Assembly (NCBI RefSeq): GCF_002105285.1
Contig: NZ_MUHR01000005.1
Location: 62,001-126,000, forward strand
Length of the DNA stretch: 64,000 nucleotides
Source: Planktotalea arctica
Lineage (GTDB): Bacteria > Pseudomonadota > Alphaproteobacteria > Rhodobacterales > Rhodobacteraceae
Reading direction: 5' to 3'
A program made the position numbers and the translations under genes. Positions 7,198 through 16,614 of this stretch are shown one piece after another (within the stretch, counting starts at the first letter, position 1; each line of letters opens with the position of its first letter). The notes beneath the pieces were generated by a model, which saw only the letters and a program-made list of their open reading frames with translations, was not told where the DNA came from and did not search any database.

Positions 7198-7941
7198 TTA
7201 GGGTTTTGTGCTGGCGGTGACGTAGTTCACGCTTAGGTCTTTGGCCGACAAGCTCCATGTCCACAGGATCGGGTTGAATACGAAGCCCTTGCGATCCACG
7301 GGTGTCAGGCCCGATTGCGCGAGGAGGTCGAACAACTCGTCAGGAGTAATGAATTTACCCCACTCATGCGTACCTTTTGGCAGCCAACGCATAATGACCT
7401 CCGCACCAATGATCGCCATCGCATAGCTTTTGGGGTTGCGGTTGATCGTGGAGCAGATGTGCAGGCCGCCTGATTTCAGGAGCTGCTGGCAGGCGGTGAG
7501 ATAGGTCAACGGATTGGCCACATGTTCTACCACTTCCATATTGATCACCACATCGAACTGCTCGCCTGCCTCGGCAAGTGCTTCTGCGGTGGTGCAGCGA
7601 TAATCGATGGTGAGGCCTGATTGCTGCGCATGGACCTGCGCCACTGGAATGTTGCGCATTGCTGCGTCTGCGCCGACGACAGTCGCGCCAAGACGGGCCA
7701 TTGGTTCAGACAAGAGGCCGCCGCCGCAGCCGATATCGAGAATGCGCAGGCCTTTGAAGGGTCCCTGCGCGGTGAGATCACGGTCAAACTCCCCCGCAAT
7801 CTGGCTGGTGATGTAGTCGAGCCGGCAAGGGTTCAGCATGTGCAGCGGCTTGAATTTACCCTTCGGATCCCACCACTCGGCGGCCATCGCTTCGAATTTT
7901 GCGACTTCGGCTGGATCTACTGTGCTTTGGGCGGTTTGCAT
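7198..7941 (-). CDS. ubiG: ubiquinone biosynthesis O-methyltransferase
   Basis: SAM-dependent enzyme that does both O-methylations in ubiquinone synthesis. At 247 residues it matches the family. Seen are the N-terminal [20 protein letters not shown] block that is typical of UbiG, SAM motif I as [16 protein letters not shown] near residue 70, and the post-motif [12 protein letters not shown] 7941 is preferred because GGAG lies six bases before it; an earlier in-frame ATG at 7953 would leave no ribosome site. The gene is divergent from pip with about 54 bases between starts. It likely acts at the membrane on lipid quinone precursors. Confidence 0.95.
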   Translation of the reverse strand: MQTAQSTVDPAEVAKFEAMAAEWWDPKGKFKPLHMLNPCRLDYITSQIAGEFDRDLTAQGPFKGLRILDIGCGGGLLSEPMARLGATVVGADAAMRNIPVAQVHAQQSGLTIDYRCTTAEALAEAGEQFDVVINMEVVEHVANPLTYLTACQQLLKSGGLHICSTINRNPKSYAMAIIGAEVIMRWLPKGTHEWGKFITPDELFDLLAQSGLTPVDRKGFVFNPILWTWSLSAKDLSVNYVTASTKP

Positions 7942-7995
7942 TCCTGTCTCCATGTGCTCATTTGGGCGTAACGGGCCTTTGGGAGGTTATATAGG

Positions 7996-8973
7996 ATGGA
8001 TATGGATAAAATCTCAGGCCAAAAGAGCGCGGTGCAATATCTCTATCCGCCGATTGATCCGTTTGATCAACGCATGATGGAAATGCCGGGTGGGCATACG
8101 ATCTATGTGGAGCAATGCGGCAACCCCGATGGTATCCCTGTGATCGTGTTTCATGGCGGTCCCGGCGGCGGATGTAGTCCTGCGATGCGGCGCTATTTTG
8201 ATCCCGAAGTTTACCGCGTGGTGTTGTTTGATCAACGTGGCTGTGGGCGATCACGGCCGCATGCGTCAGTGATCAATAACACGACATGGGACTTGGTGGC
8301 GGACGTCGAGCGGATTCGTGAAGTGCTCGGTATCGACCAATTTATTGTCTTTGGCGGCAGTTGGGGGGCCACGCTTGCGCTTATTTATACGGAAACCCAT
8401 CCGGATCGTGTGCGGCATCTGGTGCTGCGCGGCGTGTTCTTAATGATGCAGCGCGAGCTTGATTGGTTCTATGGTGGCGGTGCCGGGCAATTCTGGCCCG
8501 AAACATGGGATGCCTTTGCAAGACTTGTGCCGGAGGATGAGCGTGGTGACATGATCGGGGCTTATCACAGGCGGCTCTTTAGCGGTGACATGCCGCTTGA
8601 AACGCGCTTTGCAAAGGCGTGGTCGGGCTGGGAAAATGCGCTTGCCTCGGTTTATTCGAACGGGCGCAGCGGTGAGGCTCCGGGGGAATATGCACGCGCC
8701 TTTGCGCGGCTGGAGAACCATTATTTCGTGCATGGTGGTTTTTTGGAAAGCGATGGTTGGATTTTAGAGAACGTGGACCGTATCAGCCATATTCCCGGAG
8801 TGATCGTGCAAGGGCGTTACGATATGATTTGCCCGCCGAAATCGGCGTATGATCTTGCGCAGCTCTGGCCAAACGCAGATTTGCGCATGGTGCGCAACGC
8901 AGGTCACGCACTGAGCGAGCCGGGTATCAGTGCGGAATTGGTGCGCGTCATGGATGAGATTGCACAGCGGTGA
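7996..8973 (+). CDS. pip: proline iminopeptidase
   Basis: Alpha/beta-hydrolase of peptidase family S33 that removes N-terminal proline from peptides. The 325-residue length is typical. Seen are the oxyanion segment FHGGPGGGCSPAM, DQRGCGRSRPH, the nucleophile elbow GGSWGATLAL near residue 120, the acid in QGRYDMICPP and the catalytic His in NAGHALSEPG. The ATG at 7996 has GGGAGG nine bases upstream; a second ATG two codons later is possible. It probably shares a short divergent promoter region with ubiG. Confidence 0.96.
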   Translation: MDMDKISGQKSAVQYLYPPIDPFDQRMMEMPGGHTIYVEQCGNPDGIPVIVFHGGPGGGCSPAMRRYFDPEVYRVVLFDQRGCGRSRPHASVINNTTWDLVADVERIREVLGIDQFIVFGGSWGATLALIYTETHPDRVRHLVLRGVFLMMQRELDWFYGGGAGQFWPETWDAFARLVPEDERGDMIGAYHRRLFSGDMPLETRFAKAWSGWENALASVYSNGRSGEAPGEYARAFARLENHYFVHGGFLESDGWILENVDRISHIPGVIVQGRYDMICPPKSAYDLAQLWPNADLRMVRNAGHALSEPGISAELVRVMDEIAQR

Positions 8974-9146
8974 AAAAGACCGCCTGCAAAACAAGCGGCC
9001 TAAAGTGAGAACTCGTCAACATACAAATCAGGTAAGTACGCCAAGTGTCCTTACCTTTCGTCATTTAAACCCTGGGTAGAATTCCCTGCAATACCTGTTT
9101 CGCGGTTTGTGTGATTTCTGCCACCGTTTGGGGTGCAGAACTGGCC

Positions 9147-9175
9147 TTGCAGATTCGGGTGCGTTGTTCTATAAG
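9147..9175 (+). promoter_or_regulatory. predicted sigma70 promoter of the rimP-nusA-infB operon
   Basis: TTGCAG and TATAAG are separated by 17 bases. Transcription would start near 9182, giving an untranslated leader of about 95 bases before rimP. The rest of the 305-base gap after pip (8974-9146) holds nothing I can name apart from a weak hairpin just after the pip stop. Confidence 0.6.
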
Positions 9176-9188
9176 GCTTTCAACAGCG

Positions 9189-9252
9189 GCGCGGCTGGGT
9201 CCAAACCAAACGCTCCACCGATTTTTACAACGGGCCGCGCGCCCGTTTTTTT
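9189..9252 (+). promoter_or_regulatory. leader with terminator hairpin and possible antiterminator, upstream of rimP
   Basis: ACGGGC (9230-9235) and GCCCGT (9241-9246) form a 6-bp stem with a CGCGC loop, followed by a run of seven T: an intrinsic terminator ending 27 bases before the rimP ATG. GCGCGGC at 9189-9195 is exactly complementary to GCCGCGC at 9234-9240, which includes part of the terminator stem, so the two pairings exclude each other. This is the layout of a transcription attenuator. The signal that would choose between the folds is not visible. Confidence 0.6.
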
Positions 9253-9278
9253 GTGCCTAGATATAGGCTGGATGAGAT

Positions 9279-9860
9279 ATGAACAACGATCTGATTGCCA
9301 AAGCTGCCATTGACCAGCGCCTTGCGTCCATTATCACGCCCGTGATCGAGGATTTGGGTTTTGAGCTGGTGCGCGTGCGCTTGATGTCGGGCAAATCCAC
9401 TACGCTGCAAATCATGGCGGAGCGGCCAGAGGGCGGCATTGAGGTGGATCAATGCGCGCAGATCAGCACGGCCATCGGCGCAAGCCTTGATGTCGAGGAT
9501 CCGATCGTGGACGAATATACGCTGGAGGTGTCTAGCCCTGGGATTGATCGTCCGCTGACACGGCTTAAGGATTTTGCCACATTCGAGGGCTATGAGGCTA
9601 AGATCGAAACCACGGAATTGATTGATGGTCGCCGTCGCTTCAAGGGTGAATTGGCGGGCGTTGAAGGCAATGATGTGCTGATCAACGTCGAAGAGGGCAC
9701 GATTGGTTTGAACTTTGATTGGCTGAGCGATGCCAAGTTGGTTCTCACGGATGATTTGATCAATGAGATGTTACGTCAGCGCAAAGATGCTGGTGCGATT
9801 AACGAAGATGATTTTGACGAAATTCAAACGGACGATGCGCCGTTGTCGGAGGAGAAATAA
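9279..9860 (+). CDS. rimP: ribosome maturation factor RimP
   Basis: Helps assemble the 30S subunit, acting early around the S12 region. The 193-residue protein has the N-terminal domain with [10 protein letters not shown] and the VDQCAQIS segment, the conserved [14 protein letters not shown] block in its middle, and an Sm-like C-terminal domain. A short acidic tail ([13 protein letters not shown]) extends it compared with E. coli. It is the first gene of the conserved rimP-nusA-ylxR-infB operon, two bases before nusA, and lies directly behind the leader terminator. Confidence 0.96.
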   Translation: MNNDLIAKAAIDQRLASIITPVIEDLGFELVRVRLMSGKSTTLQIMAERPEGGIEVDQCAQISTAIGASLDVEDPIVDEYTLEVSSPGIDRPLTRLKDFATFEGYEAKIETTELIDGRRRFKGELAGVEGNDVLINVEEGTIGLNFDWLSDAKLVLTDDLINEMLRQRKDAGAINEDDFDEIQTDDAPLSEEK

Positions 9861-9862
9861 CC

Positions 9863-11485
9863 ATGGCAATCACCTCAGCAAACCAGCTTGAGCTATTGCA
9901 AACCGCCGAAGCGGTGGCACGCGAAAAGATGATCGATCCGGGTCTTGTGATCGAGGCCATGGAAGAAAGCCTCGCACGGGCAGCCAAGTCGCGTTACGGC
10001 GCTGAGATGGATATTCGCGTTGCAATCGACCGCAAGACAGGCCGCGCGACATTCACGCGGGTGCGCACGGTTGTCGAGGATGACGATCTGGAAAACTACC
10101 AAGCCGAATTTACGGTTGAGCAAGCCAAGCAGTACATGGCCGATCCCGAAGTCGGTTCGACCTTTGTCGAAGAAGTGCCGCCCGTTGAAATGGGCCGGAT
10201 CGCTGCGCAATCGGCCAAGCAGGTTATCTTGCAAAAGGTTCGTGAAGCGGAGCGTGATCGCCAGTTCGAGGAATTCAAAGACCGCGCAGGCACAATTATC
10301 AATGGTGTCGTGAAGCGTGAAGAATACGGCAACGTGATTGTTGACGTGGGTCGGGGCGAAGGCATTTTGCGCCGTAACGAGAAGATCGGCCGCGAAAGCT
10401 ATCGCCCGAATGACCGTATCCGTTGCTACATCAAGGACGTGCGCCGCGAAGCGCGCGGTCCGCAGATTTTCCTCTCGCGCACGGCGCCTGAATTCATGGC
10501 CGAACTGTTCAAGATGGAAGTGCCAGAGATTTATGATGGCATCATTGAAATTAAAGCCGTTGCGCGTGATCCCGGGTCGCGCGCCAAGATTGCCGTGATT
10601 TCCTATGACGGCTCTATCGATCCCGTGGGCGCTTGCGTCGGTATGCGCGGTAGCCGTGTTCAGGCCGTCGTGAACGAGCTTCAGGGAGAAAAGATCGACA
10701 TTATCCCATGGAACGAAGATCAGCCGACGTTCCTTGTGAACGCATTGCAGCCAGCCGAAGTTACCAAGGTTGTTCTGGATGAAGAGGCCGGCAAGATCGA
10801 AGTCGTGGTTCCCGACGAGCAGCTTTCCCTGGCGATTGGTCGCCGTGGCCAGAACGTGCGCCTTGCGTCGCAATTGACTAACCTCGACATTGATATCATG
10901 ACCGAGGAAGAGGAAAGCAAGCGTCGTCAGGCCGAGTTCGAATTGCGCACGAAGCTGTTCATGGAAGCGCTGGACGTGGATGAATTCTTCGCGCAGCTTT
11001 TGGTTGCTGAGGGCTTTACCAACCTTGAAGAGGTGGCCTACGTCGAAGTGGACGAATTGCTGGTCATCGACGGTGTCGATGAAGAGACCGCAGGCGAGTT
11101 GCAAACGCGTGCCCGTGAATTCCTCGAAGCCAAGGCGGCCGCTGCGCTGGCCAAGGCCCGCGAGCTGGGTGCCGAGGACAGCCTTATTGAATTTGACGGC
11201 ATCACGCCGCAGATGGCAGAAGTGTTGGCCGAAGACGGCGTGAAAACGCTGGAAGATTTCGCGACATGCGCGGATTGGGAATTGGCCGGTGGCTGGACCA
11301 CGGTCGATGGTGAGCGCGTGAAGGACGAGGGCCTGCTGGAACAATTCGGCATGGAGCTCGAGGAAGCGCAAAACATGATTATGACCGCTCGGGTTCTGCT
11401 GGGCTGGGTCGATCCCGCTGAATTGGAAGCAGCATCGGAAGACGATTTGGAAGACGGCGAAACAACTGAGGAAACTGAGGTCTGA
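9863..11485 (+). CDS. nusA: transcription termination/antitermination factor NusA
   Basis: Binds RNA polymerase and controls pausing, termination and antitermination. The 540-residue protein has, in order, the N-terminal polymerase-binding domain (to about 130), an S1 domain (about 135-200, with GRGEGILRRNE), two KH domains (KH1 with VGACVGMRGSRVQAV, KH2 with LAIGRRGQNVRLA near 325), and C-terminal helix-hairpin-helix repeats (from about 360). The end is a strongly acidic tail (ASEDDLEDGETTEETEV). In E. coli NusA feeds back on its own operon at leader terminators, which is of interest given the hairpin upstream of rimP here. Confidence 0.97.
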   Translation: MAITSANQLELLQTAEAVAREKMIDPGLVIEAMEESLARAAKSRYGAEMDIRVAIDRKTGRATFTRVRTVVEDDDLENYQAEFTVEQAKQYMADPEVGSTFVEEVPPVEMGRIAAQSAKQVILQKVREAERDRQFEEFKDRAGTIINGVVKREEYGNVIVDVGRGEGILRRNEKIGRESYRPNDRIRCYIKDVRREARGPQIFLSRTAPEFMAELFKMEVPEIYDGIIEIKAVARDPGSRAKIAVISYDGSIDPVGACVGMRGSRVQAVVNELQGEKIDIIPWNEDQPTFLVNALQPAEVTKVVLDEEAGKIEVVVPDEQLSLAIGRRGQNVRLASQLTNLDIDIMTEEEESKRRQAEFELRTKLFMEALDVDEFFAQLLVAEGFTNLEEVAYVEVDELLVIDGVDEETAGELQTRAREFLEAKAAAALAKARELGAEDSLIEFDGITPQMAEVLAEDGVKTLEDFATCADWELAGGWTTVDGERVKDEGLLEQFGMELEEAQNMIMTARVLLGWVDPAELEAASEDDLEDGETTEETEV

Positions 11486-11509
11486 TCTCAGGCCTCAGAG
11501 ATTCCCACA

Positions 11510-12139
11510 GTGACGCGCGGCGGCACAGATAAAGATCGGTCCAACGGGCCAGAGCGCAAGTGCATTGCGACGCAGGACACGTTTCCTATGTCAAAGATGA
11601 TCCGCTTTGTCGTTGGGCCCGATGAGCAGATCGTTCCTGATATTTTGGGAAAACTGCCCGGTCGTGGTATATGGGTTTCTGCGGATAAGGCTGCGCTAGA
11701 AAAAGCAGCAAGCAAGAACTTGTTCGCAAGAAGTGCCAAAATGCCGGTCAAGGTGCCGGAAGATTTGGTGGCCGAGGTCGAAAAGCAAGTCACGCGGCGG
11801 TTGGTCGAGTTGATCAGTCTTGCGCGCAAATCTGGCGGTGCAGTGGCTGGTTATGAAAAGGTAAAAAGCTGGTTGATGAATGAAGAGGCACAAGTGCTCA
11901 TTCAAGCTAGTGACGGTTCGGAGCGCGGCAAGTCTAAACTGAGCACGCCTCACTATGGCAGTTTCATAGGCTGGTTGACGGCAGATGAACTTGGTTTGGC
12001 ATTTGGGCGACAGACTGTGATACATGGCGCGCTAAGCGCTGGTGGACTCACCTCTCGTGTAGTAGAGGAAGCCCAAAGATTAAAAGCGATACGAGAGATT
12101 AGTGACGGCAGGGGCCGTCCGAAAGGAAAAGACAGCTAA
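11510..12139 (+). CDS. YlxR-like RNA-binding protein with L7Ae-like C-terminal domain
   Basis: The 209-residue protein has an N-terminal YlxR (DUF448) domain with the expected ERKCIATQ and PGRGIWVSAD motifs and a second part (about 85-190) that looks like the L7Ae-type RNA-binding fold often fused to YlxR in alphaproteobacteria. Such proteins are always near nusA and infB and may regulate transcription or bind RNase P RNA; the exact role is unsettled. The start is a GTG at 11510, 24 bases after nusA. Its stop is directly followed by the infB ATG. The tail is basic (GRGRPKGKDS). Confidence 0.9.
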   Translation: MTRGGTDKDRSNGPERKCIATQDTFPMSKMIRFVVGPDEQIVPDILGKLPGRGIWVSADKAALEKAASKNLFARSAKMPVKVPEDLVAEVEKQVTRRLVELISLARKSGGAVAGYEKVKSWLMNEEAQVLIQASDGSERGKSKLSTPHYGSFIGWLTADELGLAFGRQTVIHGALSAGGLTSRVVEEAQRLKAIREISDGRGRPKGKDS

Positions 12140-14620
12140 ATGAGCGATAACGACGGCAAAAAAACATTGGGCCTGCGCGGAGCGGCTCCGCGTCCAGGTA
12201 GTGTAAAGCAGAGCTTCAGCCACGGCCGGACGAAAAATGTTGTGGTCGAGACAAAACGCAAGCGCATCGTAGTGCCCAAACCGGGCGCTCCTAAGCCTGC
12301 TGGCGGTGCCGGTTCTATTGGTGGCAACCCTGCGAAACGTCCTGCGGGCATCACAGATGTGGAAATGGAGCGCCGTCTAAAGGCGGTTCAGGCAGCGAAG
12401 GCGCGCGAAGTTGAAGACAACGCACGCCGCGAAGCCGAGGAAAAGGCGCGCGCCGAAGATCGCACGCGCCGCCGCGCTGAGATCGAAGCGAAAGAGGCAG
12501 AAGAGCTGGAGCGCGCCGAGCGTGCTAAAGCCAAGGTTGCAGAAGAAGAAGCTGCCAAGCAAGCGGCGGCAGAAGCTGCGCGCGCTGCGGCGGAGCCTGC
12601 TCCCGAGAAGCCATCTGCGTCTGCACCGCGCGCTGCGCCAAACAAACCTGCACCGGCAGCCACGCCGCGCAAGTCCGATCGCGAGCGTAACCAGCGTAGC
12701 AAAGCGCCTGCGAATGACGGTCGTCGCGCTGGCAAGTTGACGCTCAATCAGGCGCTTACGGGCGGTGACGGTCGTCACAAGTCGATGGCTGCGATGAAGC
12801 GCAAGCAAGAGCGTGCACGCCAAAAGGCGATGGGCGGCGCGGTCGAGCGTGAAAAGATCGTGCGCAACGTGAACCTGCCCCCTGCGATTGTCGTGTCGGA
12901 ATTGGCCGTGCGTATGGCTGAAAAGACCGGCGCTGTCGTCAAGGCGCTGATGAACAACGGCATGATGGTCACACAGAACGAGACGATCGATGCGGATACC
13001 GCAGAGCTGATCATCGAAGAGTTCGGACATAAAGTCGTGCGCGTTTCAGACGCGGACGTCGAGGATGTGATCACCGAGATCGTGGATGACGAAAAAGACC
13101 TCGTTAGCCGTCCACCGATCATTACGATCATGGGCCACGTGGATCACGGTAAAACGTCCCTTCTTGATGCGATCCGCAATGCGAAAGTCGTTGCTGGTGA
13201 AGCTGGTGGAATCACGCAGCACATTGGTGCGTATCAGGTCACAACCGACACTGGCGCTGTTCTCAGCTTTCTTGATACGCCCGGTCACGCGGCCTTTACG
13301 TCGATGCGTTCGCGCGGGGCTCAGGTCACGGATATCGTAGTTCTGGTGGTTGCGGCGGATGATGCTGTGATGCCGCAAACGATCGAGGCGATTAACCACG
13401 CGAAAGCGGCAGGTGTGCCGATGATCGTTGCGATCAACAAGGTCGACAAGCCGGGTGCCAACCCTGACAAAGTCCGTACTGATCTACTTCAGCATGAAGT
13501 GGTCGTGGAGAAGATGTCAGGTGAAGTTCAGGACGTCGAAGTTTCGGCGATCACCGGACAAGGCCTTGATCAATTGCTCGAAGCGATTGCGCTTCAGTCG
13601 GAAATTCTGGAATTGAAAGCCAACCCTGATCGCGCCGCTGTCGGCGCTGTCATCGAAGCACAGCTTGACGTGGGCCGTGGCCCTGTTGCGACGGTTCTGG
13701 TTCAGACCGGTACGCTGCGCGTCGGCGACATCTTCGTTGTGGGTGAACAATTCGGTAAGGTGCGCGCCTTGATCAACGATCATGGCGAGCGCGTGAAAGA
13801 AGCCGGTCCTTCGGTACCTGTCGAGGTTCTTGGCCTCAATGGTACGCCTGAAGCGGGCGATGTTCTCAACGTTGTTGACACAGATGCACAGGCGCGTGAA
13901 ATCGCCGAGTATCGTGAGAAAGCAGCGAAAGACAAACGTGCGGCTGCCGGTGCTGCGACAACGCTCGAACAGCTTATGGCGAATGCCAAGGCCGACGAAA
14001 CCGTGTCGGAAATGCCGATCCTCGTGAAAGCCGATGTACAGGGCTCTGCCGAAGCAATCGTTCAGGCGATGGCGAAAATCGGCAACGATGAAGTCCGCGT
14101 TCGGGTTCTGCACTCTGGTGTTGGCGCGATTACGGAAAGTGATATTGGCCTTGCCGAAGCATCCGGGGCGCCGATCATGGGCTTTAACGTCCGTGCTAAC
14201 GCATCTGCGCGCAACACAGCCAACCAGAAAGGCGTGGAAATTCGTTACTATTCGATCATCTACGACCTTGTGGATGATGTGAAAGCGGCAGCTTCTGGCC
14301 TACTCTCTGCGGAAATTCGCGAGAACTTTATCGGTTACGCGAACATCAAAGAAGTGTTCAAGGTGACGGGCATTGGCAAAGTTGCGGGTTGCTTGGTCAC
14401 AGAAGGCGTTGCGCGCCGTTCTGCAGGCGTGCGTTTGCTGCGTGACAACGTTGTTATCCATGAGGGTACGCTTAAGACGCTCAAGCGCTTCAAGGACGAG
14501 GTTGCCGAAGTGCAGTCCGGTCAGGAATGCGGCATGGCCTTCGAGAACTACGATGACGTTCGTGCGGGCGATGTGATTGAAATCTTCGAGCGCGAGTCGG
14601 TCGAACGTAATCTCGACTAA
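12140..14620 (+). CDS. infB: translation initiation factor IF-2
   Basis: GTPase that brings fMet-tRNA to the 30S subunit and drives subunit joining. The 826-residue protein begins with a long charged linker rich in Ala, Glu, Lys and Arg (about 70-200), then the IF2-N fold (about 235-310), the G domain ([12 protein letters not shown] near 331, [15 protein letters not shown]), and beta-barrel and C2 domains that bind fMet-tRNA. The ATG follows the stop of the ylxR gene without a gap. A strong terminator lies 20 bases after the stop and ends the operon. Confidence 0.98.
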   Translation: MSDNDGKKTLGLRGAAPRPGSVKQSFSHGRTKNVVVETKRKRIVVPKPGAPKPAGGAGSIGGNPAKRPAGITDVEMERRLKAVQAAKAREVEDNARREAEEKARAEDRTRRRAEIEAKEAEELERAERAKAKVAEEEAAKQAAAEAARAAAEPAPEKPSASAPRAAPNKPAPAATPRKSDRERNQRSKAPANDGRRAGKLTLNQALTGGDGRHKSMAAMKRKQERARQKAMGGAVEREKIVRNVNLPPAIVVSELAVRMAEKTGAVVKALMNNGMMVTQNETIDADTAELIIEEFGHKVVRVSDADVEDVITEIVDDEKDLVSRPPIITIMGHVDHGKTSLLDAIRNAKVVAGEAGGITQHIGAYQVTTDTGAVLSFLDTPGHAAFTSMRSRGAQVTDIVVLVVAADDAVMPQTIEAINHAKAAGVPMIVAINKVDKPGANPDKVRTDLLQHEVVVEKMSGEVQDVEVSAITGQGLDQLLEAIALQSEILELKANPDRAAVGAVIEAQLDVGRGPVATVLVQTGTLRVGDIFVVGEQFGKVRALINDHGERVKEAGPSVPVEVLGLNGTPEAGDVLNVVDTDAQAREIAEYREKAAKDKRAAAGAATTLEQLMANAKADETVSEMPILVKADVQGSAEAIVQAMAKIGNDEVRVRVLHSGVGAITESDIGLAEASGAPIMGFNVRANASARNTANQKGVEIRYYSIIYDLVDDVKAAASGLLSAEIRENFIGYANIKEVFKVTGIGKVAGCLVTEGVARRSAGVRLLRDNVVIHEGTLKTLKRFKDEVAEVQSGQECGMAFENYDDVRAGDVIEIFERESVERNLD

Positions 14621-14641
14621 AGTTTGGCAGATATCATTTAG

Positions 14642-14676
14642 AAAAAAGGCCCGAACAGTGATGTTCGGGCCTTTTT
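14642..14676 (+). terminator. rho-independent terminator of the rimP-nusA-infB operon
   Basis: A perfect 10-bp stem GGCCCGAACA / TGTTCGGGCC with a GTGA loop is flanked by A6 and T5, so it can work on both strands. It would also serve the small gene reading toward it from the right. Confidence 0.95.
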
Positions 14677-14719
14677 ACGTGAATGGTCACCAAAATTTAT
14701 AGCTTACGGCGACGGTCGG

Positions 14720-14854
14720 CTATGCTGCAGCTGAAACGGGCCTGCCAGTGTAATTGCGATCGCCGACAGCGACGATAATCCGCCCGTCTGCCAGAGCGCG
14801 CACGAACGTGCCTTGAACCTGAACACAGGTTCCCATGATAATAGTACGAAGCAT
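14720..14854 (-). CDS. small protein of unknown function (44 residues)
   Basis: Very short gene starting at ATG 14854 behind a strong GGGGGAG ribosome site with seven-base spacing, which is the main reason to believe it. The product (MLRTIIMGTCVQVQGTFVRA at the start, then a DGRIIVAVGDRNYTGRPV segment) looks like a small beta-rich fold with no signal peptide or membrane helix. The open frame continues 20 codons upstream but the ribosome site is internal to it. It converges on infB and both could use the terminator at 14642-14676. I recall similar short proteins in Rhodobacterales annotations but no function. Confidence 0.6.
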   Translation of the reverse strand: MLRTIIMGTCVQVQGTFVRALADGRIIVAVGDRNYTGRPVSAAA

Positions 14855-14989
14855 GATATTCTCCCCCAGAAAGACACCGGCGTGGCAACCGGTACATGCG
14901 TATGATTTGATCAAATTGTCATAGATTTGTTAACAAACCTACTAAAAAAGTAACATTAACCACTTATTGTGAAGTTCCGCCGATAAATT

Positions 14990-15388
14990 TCAGAGCCAAT
15001 CGCGCAAAATCGGGATCAATGGCACATCAGCAGCGGGCATAGGGTAGTTTTTCAAATCCTGCGCCTGCACCCATTTGAGCGCTTGGTTCTCTCGGGATTG
15101 AACGATGCCGTCCCATTTGCGGCACGCGAACAGTGGCATGAGCAAGTGGAAATCATCATAGCTATGACTGGCAAATGTCAGTGGCGCGAGGCAGCTCTCC
15201 CATGTGTCGATGCCAAGTTCTTCCTGCAACTCACGGATCAGTGCAATTTCGGGGGTTTCGCCAGGCTCGACCTTACCGCCAGGAAACTCCCAGAGTCCGG
15301 CCATGGATTTGCCCTCGGGGCGCTGTGCGAGAAGAACGCGCCCGTCCACATCGATAAGCGCGACTGCAGAGACGAGAACCGTCTTCAC
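14990..15388 (-). CDS. mutT: 8-oxo-dGTP diphosphatase MutT (Nudix hydrolase)
   Basis: Removes oxidised dGTP from the nucleotide pool. The 132-residue protein has a complete Nudix box: GGKVEPGETPEIALIRELQEE, with the metal-binding REXXEE core. Length and the RPEGKSMAGLWEFPGG approach match the MutT branch. The start is GTG 15388; its GTG overlaps the argJ stop (GTGA), so the two are translationally coupled. The open frame continues upstream only as antisense-phase sequence inside argJ. Confidence 0.93.
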   Translation of the reverse strand: MKTVLVSAVALIDVDGRVLLAQRPEGKSMAGLWEFPGGKVEPGETPEIALIRELQEELGIDTWESCLAPLTFASHSYDDFHLLMPLFACRKWDGIVQSRENQALKWVQAQDLKNYPMPAADVPLIPILRDWL

Positions 15389-16611
15389 GAACGATAATCC
15401 GCGTTGATCGCGATATAGCCATGGGTTAGATCGCAGGTCCAAACGGTGCTTTTGCCGCTGCCAAGTCCCAGATCGACACCGATCACCAACTCGGCGTTCT
15501 TCATATACGACGCCCCTTGGTCCTCGCGGTAGTCGGGGCTGACCCACCCGTTTTCGGCAACCAGAACGTCACCGAAGCGAATGCTAAGCAAATCACGATC
15601 TGCAGCAGCGCCGGACTTTCCAATCGCCATGACGATGCGGCCCCAATTGGGATCCTCGCCCGCAATGGCAGTTTTGACGAGTGGAGAGTTTGCGATGGCA
15701 AGCCCGTGGATGCGGGCGTCCGCATCGGTCTGCGCACCTGTCACTTGAATTTCAACCAATTTGGTTGCGCCCTCGCCGTCGCGCACGACCTGTAGCGCCA
15801 GGTCTTTCATCACGCCGTGCAGAGCTGCGCGAAAAGCCACATTGCCGGTGACATCCGCGCCGCTGGTACCTGTCGCGGCGATCAGAAGGGAGTCTGAAGT
15901 CGAGGTGTCGCTGTCCACCGTGATTGAGTTGAAGGTCGCCTGATTAAGGTCACTGACCATTGCTTGTAGATCAGCGCGGGCGATTTTGGCATCAGTGAAG
16001 ATATAGACGAGCATCGTTGCCATATCCGGCGCGATCATGCCGGAGCCTTTGGCGATGCCTGAGATGGAAACAGTTTTTCCGTCTATGTCGATCTGCGCGC
16101 CTGCGCCTTTTGGATAGGTGTCGGTGGTCCGGATTGCCTCGGCGGCGGATTTGATCGCGCGCTCATCTAATGCCGCTTTCAACTCTGCTATCTTCGCGGT
16201 GATCCGTTGGTGTGGGAGGGGTTCGCCAATGACGCCTGTAGAGGATGAAAAGACGCGCGTTTCCGGCAGATCGAGGGCCTCGGCAACGGCGCTGGTCACG
16301 GCGCGCGTGGCCTCAATACCGTTCTTGCCAGTGAAGGCGTTGGCATTACCGGAGTTTACGATGATTGCAGCGCCTGCATCGCTATCTGCACCAATTTTCG
16401 ATTGGCAATCGAGCACTGGTGCGGCGCGGGTCGAGGATTTGGTAAATACACCCGCCATCACGCTTCCGGGCGCAATGCGTGCTAGCATAACATCAGTGCG
16501 CCCCGCATATCGAACGCCCGCTTGAACGGCCGCGAAAGACACGCCGCTGATCTGCGGCAAGGATGGAAATTGCTCCGGCGCAAGGGGGGAGCGGGGCGGC
16601 GTGCCTGCCAT
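15385..16611 (-). CDS. argJ: bifunctional glutamate N-acetyltransferase/ornithine acetyltransferase
   Basis: Recycles the acetyl group between N-acetylornithine and glutamate in arginine synthesis and can also use acetyl-CoA to make N-acetylglutamate. The 408-residue precursor cuts itself at Ala-Thr to give two chains; the site is seen as KGSGMIAPDMATML near residue 190, with Thr as nucleophile. Other family blocks (NSGNANAFTG, STGVIGEPLP, NWGRIVMAIG) are present. It sits three bases after the PPIase gene and overlaps mutT, making a three-gene unit. Confidence 0.97.
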   Translation of the reverse strand: MAGTPPRSPLAPEQFPSLPQISGVSFAAVQAGVRYAGRTDVMLARIAPGSVMAGVFTKSSTRAAPVLDCQSKIGADSDAGAAIIVNSGNANAFTGKNGIEATRAVTSAVAEALDLPETRVFSSSTGVIGEPLPHQRITAKIAELKAALDERAIKSAAEAIRTTDTYPKGAGAQIDIDGKTVSISGIAKGSGMIAPDMATMLVYIFTDAKIARADLQAMVSDLNQATFNSITVDSDTSTSDSLLIAATGTSGADVTGNVAFRAALHGVMKDLALQVVRDGEGATKLVEIQVTGAQTDADARIHGLAIANSPLVKTAIAGEDPNWGRIVMAIGKSGAAADRDLLSIRFGDVLVAENGWVSPDYREDQGASYMKNAELVIGVDLGLGSGKSTVWTCDLTHGYIAINADYRS

Positions 16612-16614
16612 GAT

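Noticed and set aside
8974-9012. Hairpin after pip as a terminator
   Set aside because: Short stem with a mismatch and no following T-run.
9107-9180. tRNA-like TTCG segment in the gap before rimP
   Set aside because: No pairing arms around it; does not fold as a tRNA, unlike the metY tRNA found here in E. coli.
9893-11371. Open frame of 492 codons on the minus strand
   Set aside because: Entirely antisense to nusA, has no family features and no ribosome site; long antisense frames are expected in GC-rich coding DNA.
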